Assembly (NCBI RefSeq): GCF_019175365.1
Contig: NZ_CP059572.1
Location: forward strand, 186,001 to 250,000
DNA from: Actinomadura graeca
Lineage (GTDB): Bacteria > Actinomycetota > Actinomycetes > Streptosporangiales > Streptosporangiaceae
Direction of reading: 5' to 3'
DNA: 64,000 nucleotides
Shown: piece by piece, positions 29,989 to 38,225 of the stretch
How the letters are laid out: the number at the start of each line of letters is the position of its first letter
Position numbering within the stretch: the stretch's first letter is position 1
Position numbers and translations under genes: made by a program
The notes under the pieces: model-generated
Told to the model about the DNA's origin: nothing
Database searches by the model: none
The model's input: the letters and a program-made list of their open reading frames with translations, nothing else

Positions 29989-30807
29989 CTAATCCCATTT
30001 GTCCAGGCGCCCCGAGCGCTTGGACTTGTTGTAGAGACGGATCACCGTGTCAGCGACCCCGGCGGCGACGGTGCCGCCCTGGAGGTTGCGCACGCCCCGG
30101 CCCGCGCCGAGCACGCCGCCCGGCCCGCCGGGATATCCGGCGAGGCGGTCGGCGAGGGACACCGCAGCCACGCGGTGACTGTCGCGCAGGAAGACCAGGC
30201 CGATGCCAGCGAGGAGATCGCCGTGTACGGCATCGCGGCGGTGACCCCATGCCCGGGTCACGGTCTGGAGGACCAACGAGACCGCCTCAGCGTTGCCGCT
30301 GCGCGCGCCGATCTGGGAGGGGCCGCCCTGGTAGATCTGCTGGAGGCTTGCCACGGCGAGGATGTTGTTGAACGCCTGCCGGTTGGAGATCTCCCAACCG
30401 AACGCCTCGGCGATCTCAGTGATGGCAAGGGCGGTCTCGTCGCCTTCGGCGCGCCTGGCCAGGAACAGCGCGAGCGGCTGCACCTTCCTGGCGTCGTTCA
30501 GCTTGCGGAACAGGGCGGCTTCTTGGGCGACGGTCAGGCCCTCGTAGACGCGGCACTCCACCGGATCGCCCGCATGGCCTGACCGGCGCATCAGCTCGGC
30601 CCTGTGCTGTCCGTCGAGGATCACGCACTGCCCCCCGGCCCGGCGGGACACCGACACGATGCCCAGGGCGTCAGGATCGTAGACGGGCACGTGGCGGTCG
30701 ACCCACGCGCCGTCGAGGCGGCGTGTGTTGACTTGCTCGTCGACGGTGAGCGCGGAGACGGGCAGGCTTTCCAGTCTCGTGGACTTGACCGGCTGCTCAT
30801 TCGGCAC
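29989..30807 (-). CDS. ParB-like nuclease-domain protein (DUF6551-like)
   Basis: A 272-residue protein from GTG 30807, with AGGAG seven bases upstream. The ParB-type core is LPVSALTVDEQVNTRRLDGAW, a QCVILDGQHRAELMRRSGH loop and AALFRKLNDARKVQPLALF. The helical C-terminal half has no partition-type HTH. Such proteins are frequent in actinophage early operons; exact role unknown. It is distinct from the ParB-like protein at 12,542. Confidence 0.75.
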   Translation of the reverse strand: MPNEQPVKSTRLESLPVSALTVDEQVNTRRLDGAWVDRHVPVYDPDALGIVSVSRRAGGQCVILDGQHRAELMRRSGHAGDPVECRVYEGLTVAQEAALFRKLNDARKVQPLALFLARRAEGDETALAITEIAEAFGWEISNRQAFNNILAVASLQQIYQGGPSQIGARSGNAEAVSLVLQTVTRAWGHRRDAVHGDLLAGIGLVFLRDSHRVAAVSLADRLAGYPGGPGGVLGAGRGVRNLQGGTVAAGVADTVIRLYNKSKRSGRLDKWD

Positions 30808-31405
30808 GGCTGTACTCCTTGAGGGTGAAGGTGAATCGGCGTAGAACCGCCACGGACGCGGAGAGATCACGCCCCCAGGCGGCGGCCTGCTCACGGTCGG
30901 TTGCCGGGTCCAGTTCGTAGCCGTCGATGACCTGGCACATGCCGCGCAGGTTGGAAACGAGGTTGGGGACGACCTGGTCGGCGGGTGTTGCGGATGACAC
31001 TCGGTCCCGGCACCAGGCAGGCCGGTCAGCGTCAAGGGCTTCCTGGGCCGCTGACGCCCCCTGGTGAGGGTGGCCCGTCCGGGGCGTCGATGGCTCCGAA
31101 CCGCTGAGGACACGGGCGATGGTGGTGCGGCCGACGCCGATCGCCGCCGCGATAGCGCGCGTGCTCATGCCCTCGCCAGCCAGCCACAACACAACGCCGG
31201 GCCGCTGCGAGCGGGGAACCCACAACAGCGATGCCTTGAACTCGTTGTCGCAGTACGCGCGCCACGTCCGGTAGCCCAGCACCCGCCAGGCGTCGCCCCG
31301 GTAGACGCGGATGAGCAGCGGCCACGGCTCCGCCGCCGCCTGGATCCGATCGGTCAGGGCACGGGCATCGGCTCGGTCGAGTGGTTGGTGTGATCGCTCT
31401 GTCAC
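30797..31405 (-). CDS. Helix-turn-helix protein, early operon
   Basis: A 202-residue protein. Residues 80-103 (STRAIAAAIGVGRTTIARVLSG) are a classic resolvase/ParB-like HTH, and the N-terminus (WRVLGYRTWRAYCDNEFKAS) resembles DNA-binding proteins of actinobacterial plasmids. It may bind an origin or operator. The GTG at 31405 overlaps the nuclease stop by 4 bases. Confidence 0.7.
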   Translation of the reverse strand: MTERSHQPLDRADARALTDRIQAAAEPWPLLIRVYRGDAWRVLGYRTWRAYCDNEFKASLLWVPRSQRPGVVLWLAGEGMSTRAIAAAIGVGRTTIARVLSGSEPSTPRTGHPHQGASAAQEALDADRPAWCRDRVSSATPADQVVPNLVSNLRGMCQVIDGYELDPATDREQAAAWGRDLSASVAVLRRFTFTLKEYSRAE

Positions 31406-32166
31406 CTGGCTTCCTCCCCATTACCGGGGCAGCCCTGCCCACCGCCCGGCTGATACCAGTCACACCACGCGCACAACCGTGACGGCGTCGCCGCGACGCT
31501 CCGCGGTGGCAGTCCTCGCAGAGACCCCAGCCGGTCAACGGCGGCGTCGGCGATGGCCTGATCGAACGGCGCGACCCAGGCGAAGATGTCGCCCAGTCCG
31601 CCGTCCACTGGCAGCCATACCAGCGCGACCCGCTCTGGACGCTCGCCACCAGCGGCAAGCCCGGCCCCGTAGGTCTGGAGCTGCGTCACGTAGTTCTGCG
31701 GTGCCTTCCCGCTGCGGCGGATGGTGCGAATCTTGTTCTTCTTCGTGGTCTTCCAGTCGATCGCGATGCGCTCGCGCCGGTCGTACAGGTCCGCGGTTCC
31801 GCTGACGTTCCGGTAGGTCACCGTGGACTCGACCAGGAACCGGCCGCTTCCGGCGTCCAGGGCGCGGAACAGCTCGGCCTGCCAGGTGTGAATCGCGTTG
31901 CCCACCAGCGCCGCCCATGGGTCGGCCTCGAAGTTCAACCGGGGTGTGCCCGACGCGGCATAGGCGAGCTGGCGGTCGCACGCGGTACCCAGCGCCGAGG
32001 GGCCGACCCGGTGGGCCAGCGACCGCGACGCGGTGATGCCGCGCTGATAGATCAGCTCGGCCACCCACCGTGCCAGCGCGGCGCCCTGCGGATCCACCGG
32101 GAGCTCCTCCAAGGGGACCGGTGAGCCCGCCGGCACCTGGAAGAGGGTGGCGCTCTCAGACGCCAT
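31402..32166 (-). CDS. PD-(D/E)XK exonuclease with iron-sulfur cluster (Cas4/RecB-like)
   Basis: A 254-residue protein. GTACDRQL near residue 62 supplies the first Cys; VSGTADLYDRRERIAIDWKTTKKNK holds the catalytic Asp and the DxK pair of the nuclease core; C-terminal CAWCDWYQPGGGQGC gives three more Cys residues, the Cas4/AddB-type Fe-S arrangement. It probably processes DNA ends in phage recombination or replication. It overlaps the VRR-like nuclease gene by 11 bases. No CRISPR array or other Cas gene is present. Confidence 0.85.
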   Translation of the reverse strand: MASESATLFQVPAGSPVPLEELPVDPQGAALARWVAELIYQRGITASRSLAHRVGPSALGTACDRQLAYAASGTPRLNFEADPWAALVGNAIHTWQAELFRALDAGSGRFLVESTVTYRNVSGTADLYDRRERIAIDWKTTKKNKIRTIRRSGKAPQNYVTQLQTYGAGLAAGGERPERVALVWLPVDGGLGDIFAWVAPFDQAIADAAVDRLGSLRGLPPRSVAATPSRLCAWCDWYQPGGGQGCPGNGEEAR

Positions 32167-32542
32167 CACCGCACCGCCCCACGTGGTGCAGGACATAGCA
32201 GTGCAGCAGCCGTGCGCCGATTTCACCGTCCGTGGCGAAGTACCAGCGGCCCGGGTCGGTGGTGCCCCGGCGCTTGATCCACGCGGCGTACAGGTCGTCC
32301 TCAGCGTTGGCTGCCTGGAGGCGCGCGGCGTCCACCGCTGCGGCCAAGTCCAGGCGCCTGGTGTTCTTCACCTGGAGGACCGTGCAGGGCACCCCGCGGA
32401 TGTCGCCCAGGTCCACCGCGCCGTTCAGGGGGTGGCGGCCGATCCGGGCAGCAACGTCCGGCAGCCACGGCCGAAAATAGTCCCGCAGATAGTGAACGAC
32501 GGTGCTCTCCGCCCGGGTGCCCTTGTCCCGCGCCGCGCTCAC
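32156..32542 (-). CDS. Holliday-junction-resolvase-fold nuclease
   Basis: A 128-residue protein from GTG 32542 (GTGA overlap). An early Glu (RAESTVVHYLRDYF), the GAVDLGDI segment and VLQVKN supply the E-D-QxK set of archaeal Hjc/VRR-type nucleases. Small size fits a junction resolvase or nicking enzyme. It is paired with the Cas4-like exonuclease. Confidence 0.75.
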   Translation of the reverse strand: MSAARDKGTRAESTVVHYLRDYFRPWLPDVAARIGRHPLNGAVDLGDIRGVPCTVLQVKNTRRLDLAAAVDAARLQAANAEDDLYAAWIKRRGTTDPGRWYFATDGEIGARLLHCYVLHHVGRCGDGV

Positions 32543-32988
32543 GGCGAACCTTCCACCGGTACGGCGGCGGCCATCTGCGCGAGGATCGCGAGGCACGACC
32601 CAAGCCGCCCGTCCTCCAACGCGGCCAGCATGAGCGCCCTCTGCGTATCGGAGTCACGGTTCGCGGCAGCGGCGACCATCCGGGCCGACCAGCGCAGCGG
32701 GTAGGGCACCTGTTCGATGTCGAGTTCCCGGCCGTCGGCACCCTGAACGACGACCCCGATCACCTGGTCCGCCGATGATGTGGCGTCGGTAAGCCACGGC
32801 GTCGCGGCCCGCTCCGCGAGGTACTCCAGCGACCCCACCAGAGCTTCTGCTCCGAGGGTGCGGCCGAGATCCCGGAGCAGGATCACGGCTACGTCGTCGT
32901 CCCCGGCCCTACTTGCCCGCATCACCCCGGCGAGCAGTTCGCCCCACGTCCGCCGCTCGGCGGGCGTGGCCCCCATCCACCGGCTCAC
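32539..32988 (-). CDS. Unknown 149-residue helical protein
   Basis: Starts at GTG 32988 or ATG 32976; a still earlier GTG at 33027 is possible. Helical and acidic (RTWGELLAGVMRASRAGDDD, EALVGSLEYLAERA), no motif recognised. It is coupled by GTGA to the resolvase gene and overlaps the end of the 33,121 gene by 68-80 bases, which makes the true start uncertain. Confidence 0.55.
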   Translation of the reverse strand: MSRWMGATPAERRTWGELLAGVMRASRAGDDDVAVILLRDLGRTLGAEALVGSLEYLAERAATPWLTDATSSADQVIGVVVQGADGRELDIEQVPYPLRWSARMVAAAANRDSDTQRALMLAALEDGRLGSCLAILAQMAAAVPVEGSP

Positions 32989-33121
32989 CCGTACCCGCCT
33001 TTCCAGCCAGCGCACGACGTAGCGCACGCTCGCGGAGTAGCACGGAGCGCTCCGTGACGGGTTGCGCGCGGAGCTGCGACACCAGCCGGTCGATACCGGC
33101 CTGAACCTCTTGCGTGATCAC
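32909..33121 (-). CDS. Unknown 70-residue basic protein, first early gene
   Basis: GTG 33121 follows a strong GGAAGGG site. A helical start (VITQEVQAGIDRLVSQLRAQ) is followed by an Arg-rich tail. It would be the first gene of the leftward early operon. The long overlap with the next gene leaves doubt about its 3' half. Confidence 0.5.
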   Translation of the reverse strand: MITQEVQAGIDRLVSQLRAQPVTERSVLLRERALRRALAGKAGTGEPVDGGHARRAADVGRTARRGDAGK

Positions 33122-33594
33122 CGACCGGTCCCTTCCGGTTCTTGCAGGTGCTACGAGGAGCATGAGAATGGCCGGATATTCGAGCTCTGGGGACCCGGCT
33201 GACCTTTGTGGTCAGACTTCGGGTGACGGCGAGATGGCGCGTTCCAGTGGCGAGATAGTTGATCACCCTTAGGTAGCGGGCCACACGACGGGCGAGCGCC
33301 GCTGGGGTCAGGTCGTCGGCCTTGAGAAGGGCCGGGAGTAGCGGGGAGTCCCGGAGCCTCACTCCTGGCGAGCATCTGGGCATAGCCGTCCTCTGGTCAT
33401 GGTGACGAGGATCCGCTCATGGCTCGGCGTCGAGGGCGCGGCGTCGCGGCTCAGATCAGTACTACAGGAACCCTACGACGAAAACGGACGCAGCCTCCCC
33501 CCGCTCCGACAGAATTACTTGACCAGAGTCGGGGGGAGTGTCAGTTCGCCAGGCCCATCGTGCCCTCCAAGGGCACGTTTGGCCTGATGCCGTG
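33122..33594. other. Intergenic stretch between integrase and early operon
   Basis: About 470 bases without a credible gene. It contains a hairpin (33,559-33,566 with 33,570-33,577) just beyond the integrase stop. Promoters for the early operon probably lie near 33,130-33,250, but no clear -35/-10 pair was found. Confidence 0.5.
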
Positions 33595-35121
33595 TCAGTT
33601 GGCGTCAGCGAATGTGACTTTTATCCTATTTGAGTCGAACCGGTAGACCTGCCTCTTCAGGCTGTAGGGCTCAACTTCTATCTTGCGATACGCCTCATGA
33701 ATCATGAGCCGCCTCGACTCATACCCGGCGTTCCAGCGTTCGGTGATCTGCTGCAACGTGCTCGCCCTGATCACCGAAGGGGAGGACATCTCGTCACGCT
33801 GGGCGGCCAGCGCCGCGATCTTCGCCTCCAACTCGGCAAGCGACTGCTCTATGCCGGGGGTCGTCGCGAGGACGAGGCGGGAATGACGGCCCCGCAACAA
33901 GGCAAGGTTATGATCAAGCTCTCGCACACGGGTCTCGTCCGCGTGGATGACGGTGTCCCGGGCCAGCCGTTCCGGATCGGTCCACCACTCCCAGGCGGCA
34001 GCGGTGATCACCGCGTCCAGACTCACCATGTCGATTGACTGGAGGCAGCCGCGCCGCTTGGGAGCGTGCGGGTTGTACGCGCACTTGTAGTAGCTGTGCA
34101 GCTTGACCCCCCTGTCCTGCCGCTCCTTACTAACCCCGGTTCCGTTGGCATTGCCCGACATGTGCGACTTGCATCGAGTGCACCGCAGCAGCCCTACGTG
34201 TGGCCCAGTTAGCAGGTAGACCTTCTTCGCAGGGCGCCCTCGGGCCTGCGACTCCAGCACCTGCCTCAGCTCCAGGTAGTTCGCCTCGGTCAGGATCGCT
34301 TTGCCAGGCAATCGACCGACGAGCTTGCCGTTCTCAAAACGGGCGTACCCGGCGTTGACCGAGCGCAGAAGCACGGCCTTGAGCTTGGAGTGGTTATATT
34401 CTCGGCCGCCCTCGAACACGACTTCCGTGCCGTCGCCCGACATGATCTCGGGTGTGACGATCCCCCGATCCGCCCAGTCGTTCACGACGTTCCTCACAAA
34501 GCCGTCTGCCCGCACCCGGCGGTCGGCCTCGCGGATCAGCTCCGCCTCGTCCTCGTGATGTTCGTTCTCGTAGACGTCGATGAACCCGAATCGGCGGCGG
34601 GTACCGCCGGTGATCTCACCACGCCGCACCTTGCGCCGCATAGCGCGGCGCACGCTGGCCTGGATCATGAGGGCCTGCCGTTCGGCACGCACCAGTTCAT
34701 CCTGGAAGGCATTGGCGTCCATCTCGTTGGAGAGGTCGTAGACCCTCTCCGTGCTGCTGCTGATGACTCGAAACCCCTTGAGACCGTAGTCGCGCACGAT
34801 CTTCACCAGCTCGAATCCGATGCCAAGGTCTCGGGAGGCTCGGGACACATCCCAGACGATCAGCCCGCCGCTACGTCCCTCTCGCGCCTTCTCCAGGTAT
34901 GCCTGCCACCTTGGCCGCTCTTTGGCTCCGAGCGTGGCCTTGCGGTCGCCGTCGTTGAACCGCTCGCCGAGCAGGATGTTAAGCACCTCGGCGCAGTCCA
35001 AGTTATCCTCGTGCTGGTCGGCGACCGAGACACCGGACCCTCGCCTGTCGATGCTCACTCGGGTGTATTCGTCGATCGGGAGGGTGGACACGTCATGCTG
35101 CCAGCGGATGTCGAGCGCCAT
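33595..35121 (-). CDS. int: Large serine integrase (phage site-specific recombinase)
   Basis: A 508-residue recombinase from ATG 35121, with GGAG 8 bases upstream. The resolvase domain has the catalytic Ser23 in YTRVS, followed by the DRRGSGVSVADQHED signature and WDVSRASR (Arg94 and Arg97). A recombinase domain follows (GGTRRRFGFIDV region), then a zinc ribbon with Cys314, Cys317, Cys347 and Cys359, and a coiled-coil end (RGRHSRLVLATTPGIEQSLA onward). It catalyses integration at an attB in the hydrolase gene. The frame stays open upstream into the host hydrolase, but the ribosome site marks the real start. Confidence 0.95.
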   Translation of the reverse strand: MALDIRWQHDVSTLPIDEYTRVSIDRRGSGVSVADQHEDNLDCAEVLNILLGERFNDGDRKATLGAKERPRWQAYLEKAREGRSGGLIVWDVSRASRDLGIGFELVKIVRDYGLKGFRVISSSTERVYDLSNEMDANAFQDELVRAERQALMIQASVRRAMRRKVRRGEITGGTRRRFGFIDVYENEHHEDEAELIREADRRVRADGFVRNVVNDWADRGIVTPEIMSGDGTEVVFEGGREYNHSKLKAVLLRSVNAGYARFENGKLVGRLPGKAILTEANYLELRQVLESQARGRPAKKVYLLTGPHVGLLRCTRCKSHMSGNANGTGVSKERQDRGVKLHSYYKCAYNPHAPKRRGCLQSIDMVSLDAVITAAAWEWWTDPERLARDTVIHADETRVRELDHNLALLRGRHSRLVLATTPGIEQSLAELEAKIAALAAQRDEMSSPSVIRASTLQQITERWNAGYESRRLMIHEAYRKIEVEPYSLKRQVYRFDSNRIKVTFADAN

Positions 35122-35166
35122 CTGCAAGTCTCCATCTGCGCAAAACGCCCTAATTAGGACGTCTAG

Positions 35167-35194
35167 ACCGTATGCGCGTTGCCGCGATTGGCAA
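35167..35194 (-). promoter_or_regulatory. Possible integrase promoter
   Basis: On the minus strand TTGCCA (35,194-35,189) and TACGGT (35,172-35,167) are 16 bases apart, about 45 bases upstream of the integrase ATG. Two small palindromes (CCTAATTAGG and GTCTAGAC) lie between it and the gene and may bind integrase or a regulator. Confidence 0.4.
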
Positions 35195-35225
35195 AAACGC
35201 ATCGCCCCGGAGGGCATCGGGCCGC
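35195..35225. other. Right attachment site (prophage-host junction)
   Basis: Host-type hydrolase coding sequence (VARVVYVDSGPMPSGA) stops at about 35,205 and AT-richer phage sequence begins. The exact crossover bases cannot be fixed without the left junction or an empty site. Confidence 0.6.
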
Positions 35226-35529
35226 TGTCGACGTAGACGACCCGCGCCACCCGCCCGGGCGCCCGGTCGGCCACGGTCGTCGCCGCCATGTTCCCGCCGC
35301 TGTGCGCGACCAGGACCACCTCGTCCAGGCCGCCGTCCTCGATCACGGCGAGGATGTCGGCGGCGTGCGCGTCGACGTCCACCTCCGGCGCCGCCTCGCC
35401 CGCCCGCTCGGCGACCCCCCGCAGCGTCACCGCGTGCACCTCGTGCCCCGCCGCCCGCAGGACGGCCGCCACCTCGTCCCAGACCCAGCCGCCGAACCAG
35501 TGGCCGGGGACCAGTACGAACGTCGCCAT
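35205..35529 (-). pseudogene. Alpha/beta hydrolase, 5' part, split by the prophage
   Basis: The first 108 residues of an esterase-like alpha/beta hydrolase: FVLVPGHWFGGWVWDEVAAVLRAAGHEV and the nucleophile elbow VVLVAHSGGN (Ser77 in HSGG). The rest of the gene, with the catalytic acid and His, must lie beyond the left prophage end. The reading frame runs on into the integrase, but no function is expected for the fusion. It is divergent from a WYL regulator. Confidence 0.9.
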
Positions 35530-35609
35530 GTCAGCGTCCTTCCTCGTGGTTACGACCCCACGCTACGGTCGATACCGGACAGAAACCGCCCGGATTAAGT
35601 GAGTGACCT

Positions 35610-36581
35610 GTGCCACATCCGTCCCACCCGACCACCCGCGTCCTGACCATGCTGGAACTGCTGCAGGCCAACCACCGCATGGGCGGGGCGGAACTGGCGC
35701 GGCGCCTCGGCGTGGACGGGCGGACCGTCCGCCGCTACGCAGCGCGGCTGGAGGACCTCGGCATCCCCGTCGTGGCCGAGCGCGGCCGCCACGGCGGGTA
35801 CCGGCTCATGCCCGGCTACAAGCTGCCGCCGCTCATGCTCACCGACGACGAGGCGACCGCCGTGGTCCTCGGCCTGCTCGCCGGGCGGCGGATGGGACTG
35901 CCCGGCCAGGCCACCGAGAGCGCCCTGGCCAAGGTGCAGCGCGTCCTGCCCGCCTCGCTGCGCGCGCGGGTCCAGGCCCTCCAGGACACCCTCGGGTTCA
36001 CCCTCGCCGCCCGCGACGCCGCCGCGCCCGCCACCGAGGCGCTGCTGACCCTGGCGGCCGCCGCCAGGGAGGGCCGCCGCGTCCGGCTGCGCTACCGGTC
36101 ATGGCAGGGCGACGCCACCGAACGCGACTTCGACCCCTACGGCCTGGTGTTCCACTCCGGCCGCTGGTACGCCATGGGCCACGACCACCGCAGCGGCGAG
36201 ACCCGCACCTTCCGCGTCGACCGCGTGGAGTCCGCCGAACCCGGCACCGGCACCTTCGAGGTCCCCCGCGGCGTCGACCCCGTCCAGCACGTCACCCGCT
36301 CACTGGCGGGCGTGCCCTACACCCACGAGGTCCAGGTGCTGCTGGAGACCACCCTGGACGAGGCGCGCCGCCGCGTCCCCGCCTCCACCGCCACGCTCAC
36401 CGAGACCGGCGGGGGAGTGCTCATGACCACCCGCGCCGAACGGCTGGACGGCATGGCGCGGATGCTGGCCGGGCTCGGCTGGCCGTTCGTCGTCCACCGG
36501 CCCGAGGAACTGCGCGGCCACGTCCGCGACCTCGCCCGCTCCCTGCACGAGCAGGCCGCCCGGCGGCCACCGGACGCCTAG
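35610..36581 (+). CDS. YafY-type transcription regulator (HTH-WYL)
   Basis: A 323-residue protein from GTG 35610. Residues 8-60 form a DeoR-like winged helix (TRVLTMLELLQANHRMGGAE); a WYL domain follows with RRVRLRYRSWQGD and SGRWYAMGHDH, then a C-terminal WCX-like extension. Such regulators commonly control a divergent gene, here the hydrolase now cut by the prophage, so it may be without a target. Confidence 0.9.
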   Translation: MPHPSHPTTRVLTMLELLQANHRMGGAELARRLGVDGRTVRRYAARLEDLGIPVVAERGRHGGYRLMPGYKLPPLMLTDDEATAVVLGLLAGRRMGLPGQATESALAKVQRVLPASLRARVQALQDTLGFTLAARDAAAPATEALLTLAAAAREGRRVRLRYRSWQGDATERDFDPYGLVFHSGRWYAMGHDHRSGETRTFRVDRVESAEPGTGTFEVPRGVDPVQHVTRSLAGVPYTHEVQVLLETTLDEARRRVPASTATLTETGGGVLMTTRAERLDGMARMLAGLGWPFVVHRPEELRGHVRDLARSLHEQAARRPPDA

Positions 36582-37138
36582 TCGCGCCGCTTCCACTCCT
36601 CCTGGAGCATCGCGTACACGATCTCGTCGGTCCACTCGCCCTTCACCAGCTCGTTCTGCACCAGATGCGCCTCACGCCGCATCCCGAGCCGCTTGAGCAC
36701 CCGCGCCGACGCGGCGTTGCGCCCGTCCAGCCGCCCGACCACGCGGTGCAGCCCCAGCCCCTCGAAACCGAGCCGCAGCACCGCCGCGGCGGCCTCGGTG
36801 GCGAACCCCTTGCCGTGATAGCCGGGGTTGAGGATGAACCCGATCTCGCCCTGCCGGTGCTCGCGGCTGCGCCACTGGAGGTTGACCTCGCCGATCAGCG
36901 CGCCGGTCTTGCGCCACACGACCGCCAGGACCAGCCAGTCGCCCTCCTTCTCCACGGTCGAGGCGCCCATCTTCTGCTGGAGGAAGGACCGCGACTCCTC
37001 CAGGTTCCGGGGCTCCCAGTACAGGAAACGCGCCACCTCGGGCAGGGACTGGTAGGCGTAGAGACCGTCCAGGTCGCCCTCACGGAACGGCCGCAGCGTC
37101 AGCCGCTCGGTCTCAATGGGATACGTGGGACGCAGCAC
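36578..37138 (-). CDS. GNAT N-acetyltransferase, RimJ/RimL type
   Basis: A 186-residue protein starting PIETERLTLRPFREGDLDGL. The acetyl-CoA loop is YHGKGFATEAAAAVL, then LHRVVGRLDGRNAASARVLKRLGMRREAH, the full RimJ/RimL pattern. Substrate unknown (ribosomal protein, antibiotic or small molecule). Converges on the WYL gene with a 4-base overlap. Confidence 0.92.
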   Translation of the reverse strand: MLRPTYPIETERLTLRPFREGDLDGLYAYQSLPEVARFLYWEPRNLEESRSFLQQKMGASTVEKEGDWLVLAVVWRKTGALIGEVNLQWRSREHRQGEIGFILNPGYHGKGFATEAAAAVLRLGFEGLGLHRVVGRLDGRNAASARVLKRLGMRREAHLVQNELVKGEWTDEIVYAMLQEEWKRRD

Positions 37139-37147
37139 ATGGTGATC

Positions 37148-38206
37148 CTATTCACGAGGTTCCCTATTGGGCGACCCGTGATTTCCCGGAGACCGGCCCG
37201 TCACCGGAATTTCCTTCTCCTGTCGCCCGGCCGCCCCGCCGTCCCTTCCCGTCTCGTCGTCCAGACCGGCCTCGCGGCGCTCCTGCTCGTCGAAGGCGCG
37301 GGTGTCGCGGAACTCCACATACGGCTCGCCGCCCGCGCGGCCCGCGGCGATGGCGCGGCTGCGCTCCAGCTCGGCGTTCATCTCCGCGCCCAGCAGGATC
37401 GCCAGATTGGTGATCCACAGCCACACCAGGAACACGATCACCCCGGCGAGGCTGCCGTAGGTCTTGTTGTAGGAGGCGAAACCCGCCACGTACAGCGCGA
37501 ACACCGCCGACGCCACCAGCCACAGCACGATCGCCAGGACCCCGCCCGGCGTGACCCAGCGGAACCCGCGCTTGGCGTTGGGGGAGGCCCAGTACAGCAA
37601 CGCGAACAGGAAGCTGACGATGATCAGTAGGACCGGCCACTTGGCGATGTTCCACGCGGTGACCGCCGCCGAGCCGAGGCCGAGCAGGTCACCGGCCTTG
37701 CGGGCCAGCGGCCCCGACACCACCACCGCGATCGCCGACGCCGACAGCAGCACCAGCGTCACCAGCGTGACGCCGACACGGATCGGCAGGGTCTTCCAGA
37801 TCGGGCGGCCCTCGGGGATGTCATAGACGACGTTGGACGCGCGCATGAACGCGCCCACGTACCCCGACGCCGACCACACCGCGGCGGCGAGGCCGGCCAG
37901 CGCGACCACGCCCGCGCCGCCCCGGTTGCCCTGCAGCTGGGTGAGGGCGCCGACGAGCACGTCCTTCACCGCCCCGGGCGCCAGGCCGCCCAGGTTGTCG
38001 ATCAGATCCTGCGACACCGAGGTGCCGCCGAGCCCGACCAGCGACACCACCACCAGCATCGCCGGGAAGATCGACAGCACGGAGTAGTAGGTGAGCGCCG
38101 CGGCCCAGTCCGAGAGATTGTCGCGCTTGAACTCGACGGCGGCGCGTTTGGCGGCCTGCCCCCACGACAGGGGCGGCAGGTCGGTCGGCGCGGCAGGGGT
38201 ACTCAT
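37148..38206 (-). CDS. YihY/virulence factor BrkB family membrane protein
   Basis: A 352-residue protein with about six membrane spans. The signature DWAAALTYYSVLSIFPAMLV is followed by WSASGYVGAFMRASNVVYD and YNKTYGSLAGVIVFLVWLWI. ATG 38206 chosen by its upstream purine run. The acidic, charged C-terminus is cytoplasmic. It forms a cluster with the DUF3618 and holin-X genes seen in many actinobacteria, probably linked to envelope stress. Confidence 0.9.
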   Translation of the reverse strand: MSTPAAPTDLPPLSWGQAAKRAAVEFKRDNLSDWAAALTYYSVLSIFPAMLVVVSLVGLGGTSVSQDLIDNLGGLAPGAVKDVLVGALTQLQGNRGGAGVVALAGLAAAVWSASGYVGAFMRASNVVYDIPEGRPIWKTLPIRVGVTLVTLVLLSASAIAVVVSGPLARKAGDLLGLGSAAVTAWNIAKWPVLLIIVSFLFALLYWASPNAKRGFRWVTPGGVLAIVLWLVASAVFALYVAGFASYNKTYGSLAGVIVFLVWLWITNLAILLGAEMNAELERSRAIAAGRAGGEPYVEFRDTRAFDEQERREAGLDDETGRDGGAAGRQEKEIPVTGRSPGNHGSPNREPRE

Positions 38207-38225
38207 GGAGCGTCCTTCCAGGGGG

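Larger units (their letters stand above)
1..35210. mobile_element. Prophage (siphovirus type), right-hand part
   Basis: A contiguous set of phage genes runs from the left edge to an integrase at the right: tape measure, tail chaperone pair, head-tail connectors, coat, scaffold, portal, terminase, endolysin, replication genes and a serine integrase. The right boundary is placed where an alpha/beta hydrolase coding sequence stops matching its family, about 35,200-35,225. The left end and its attachment site lie outside the window, so the element is longer than 35 kb. Whether it can be induced is not shown, but every core gene seen is intact. Confidence 0.95.

Noticed and set aside
31402..32166. 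CRISPR-Cas locus suggested by the Cas4-like protein
   Set aside because: No repeat-spacer array and no other Cas gene in the window; the protein is better explained as a phage recombination nuclease.
32985..33362. Minus-strand frame upstream of the early operon
   Set aside because: It would cover the better-supported GTG 33121 gene in another frame and lacks a good ribosome site.
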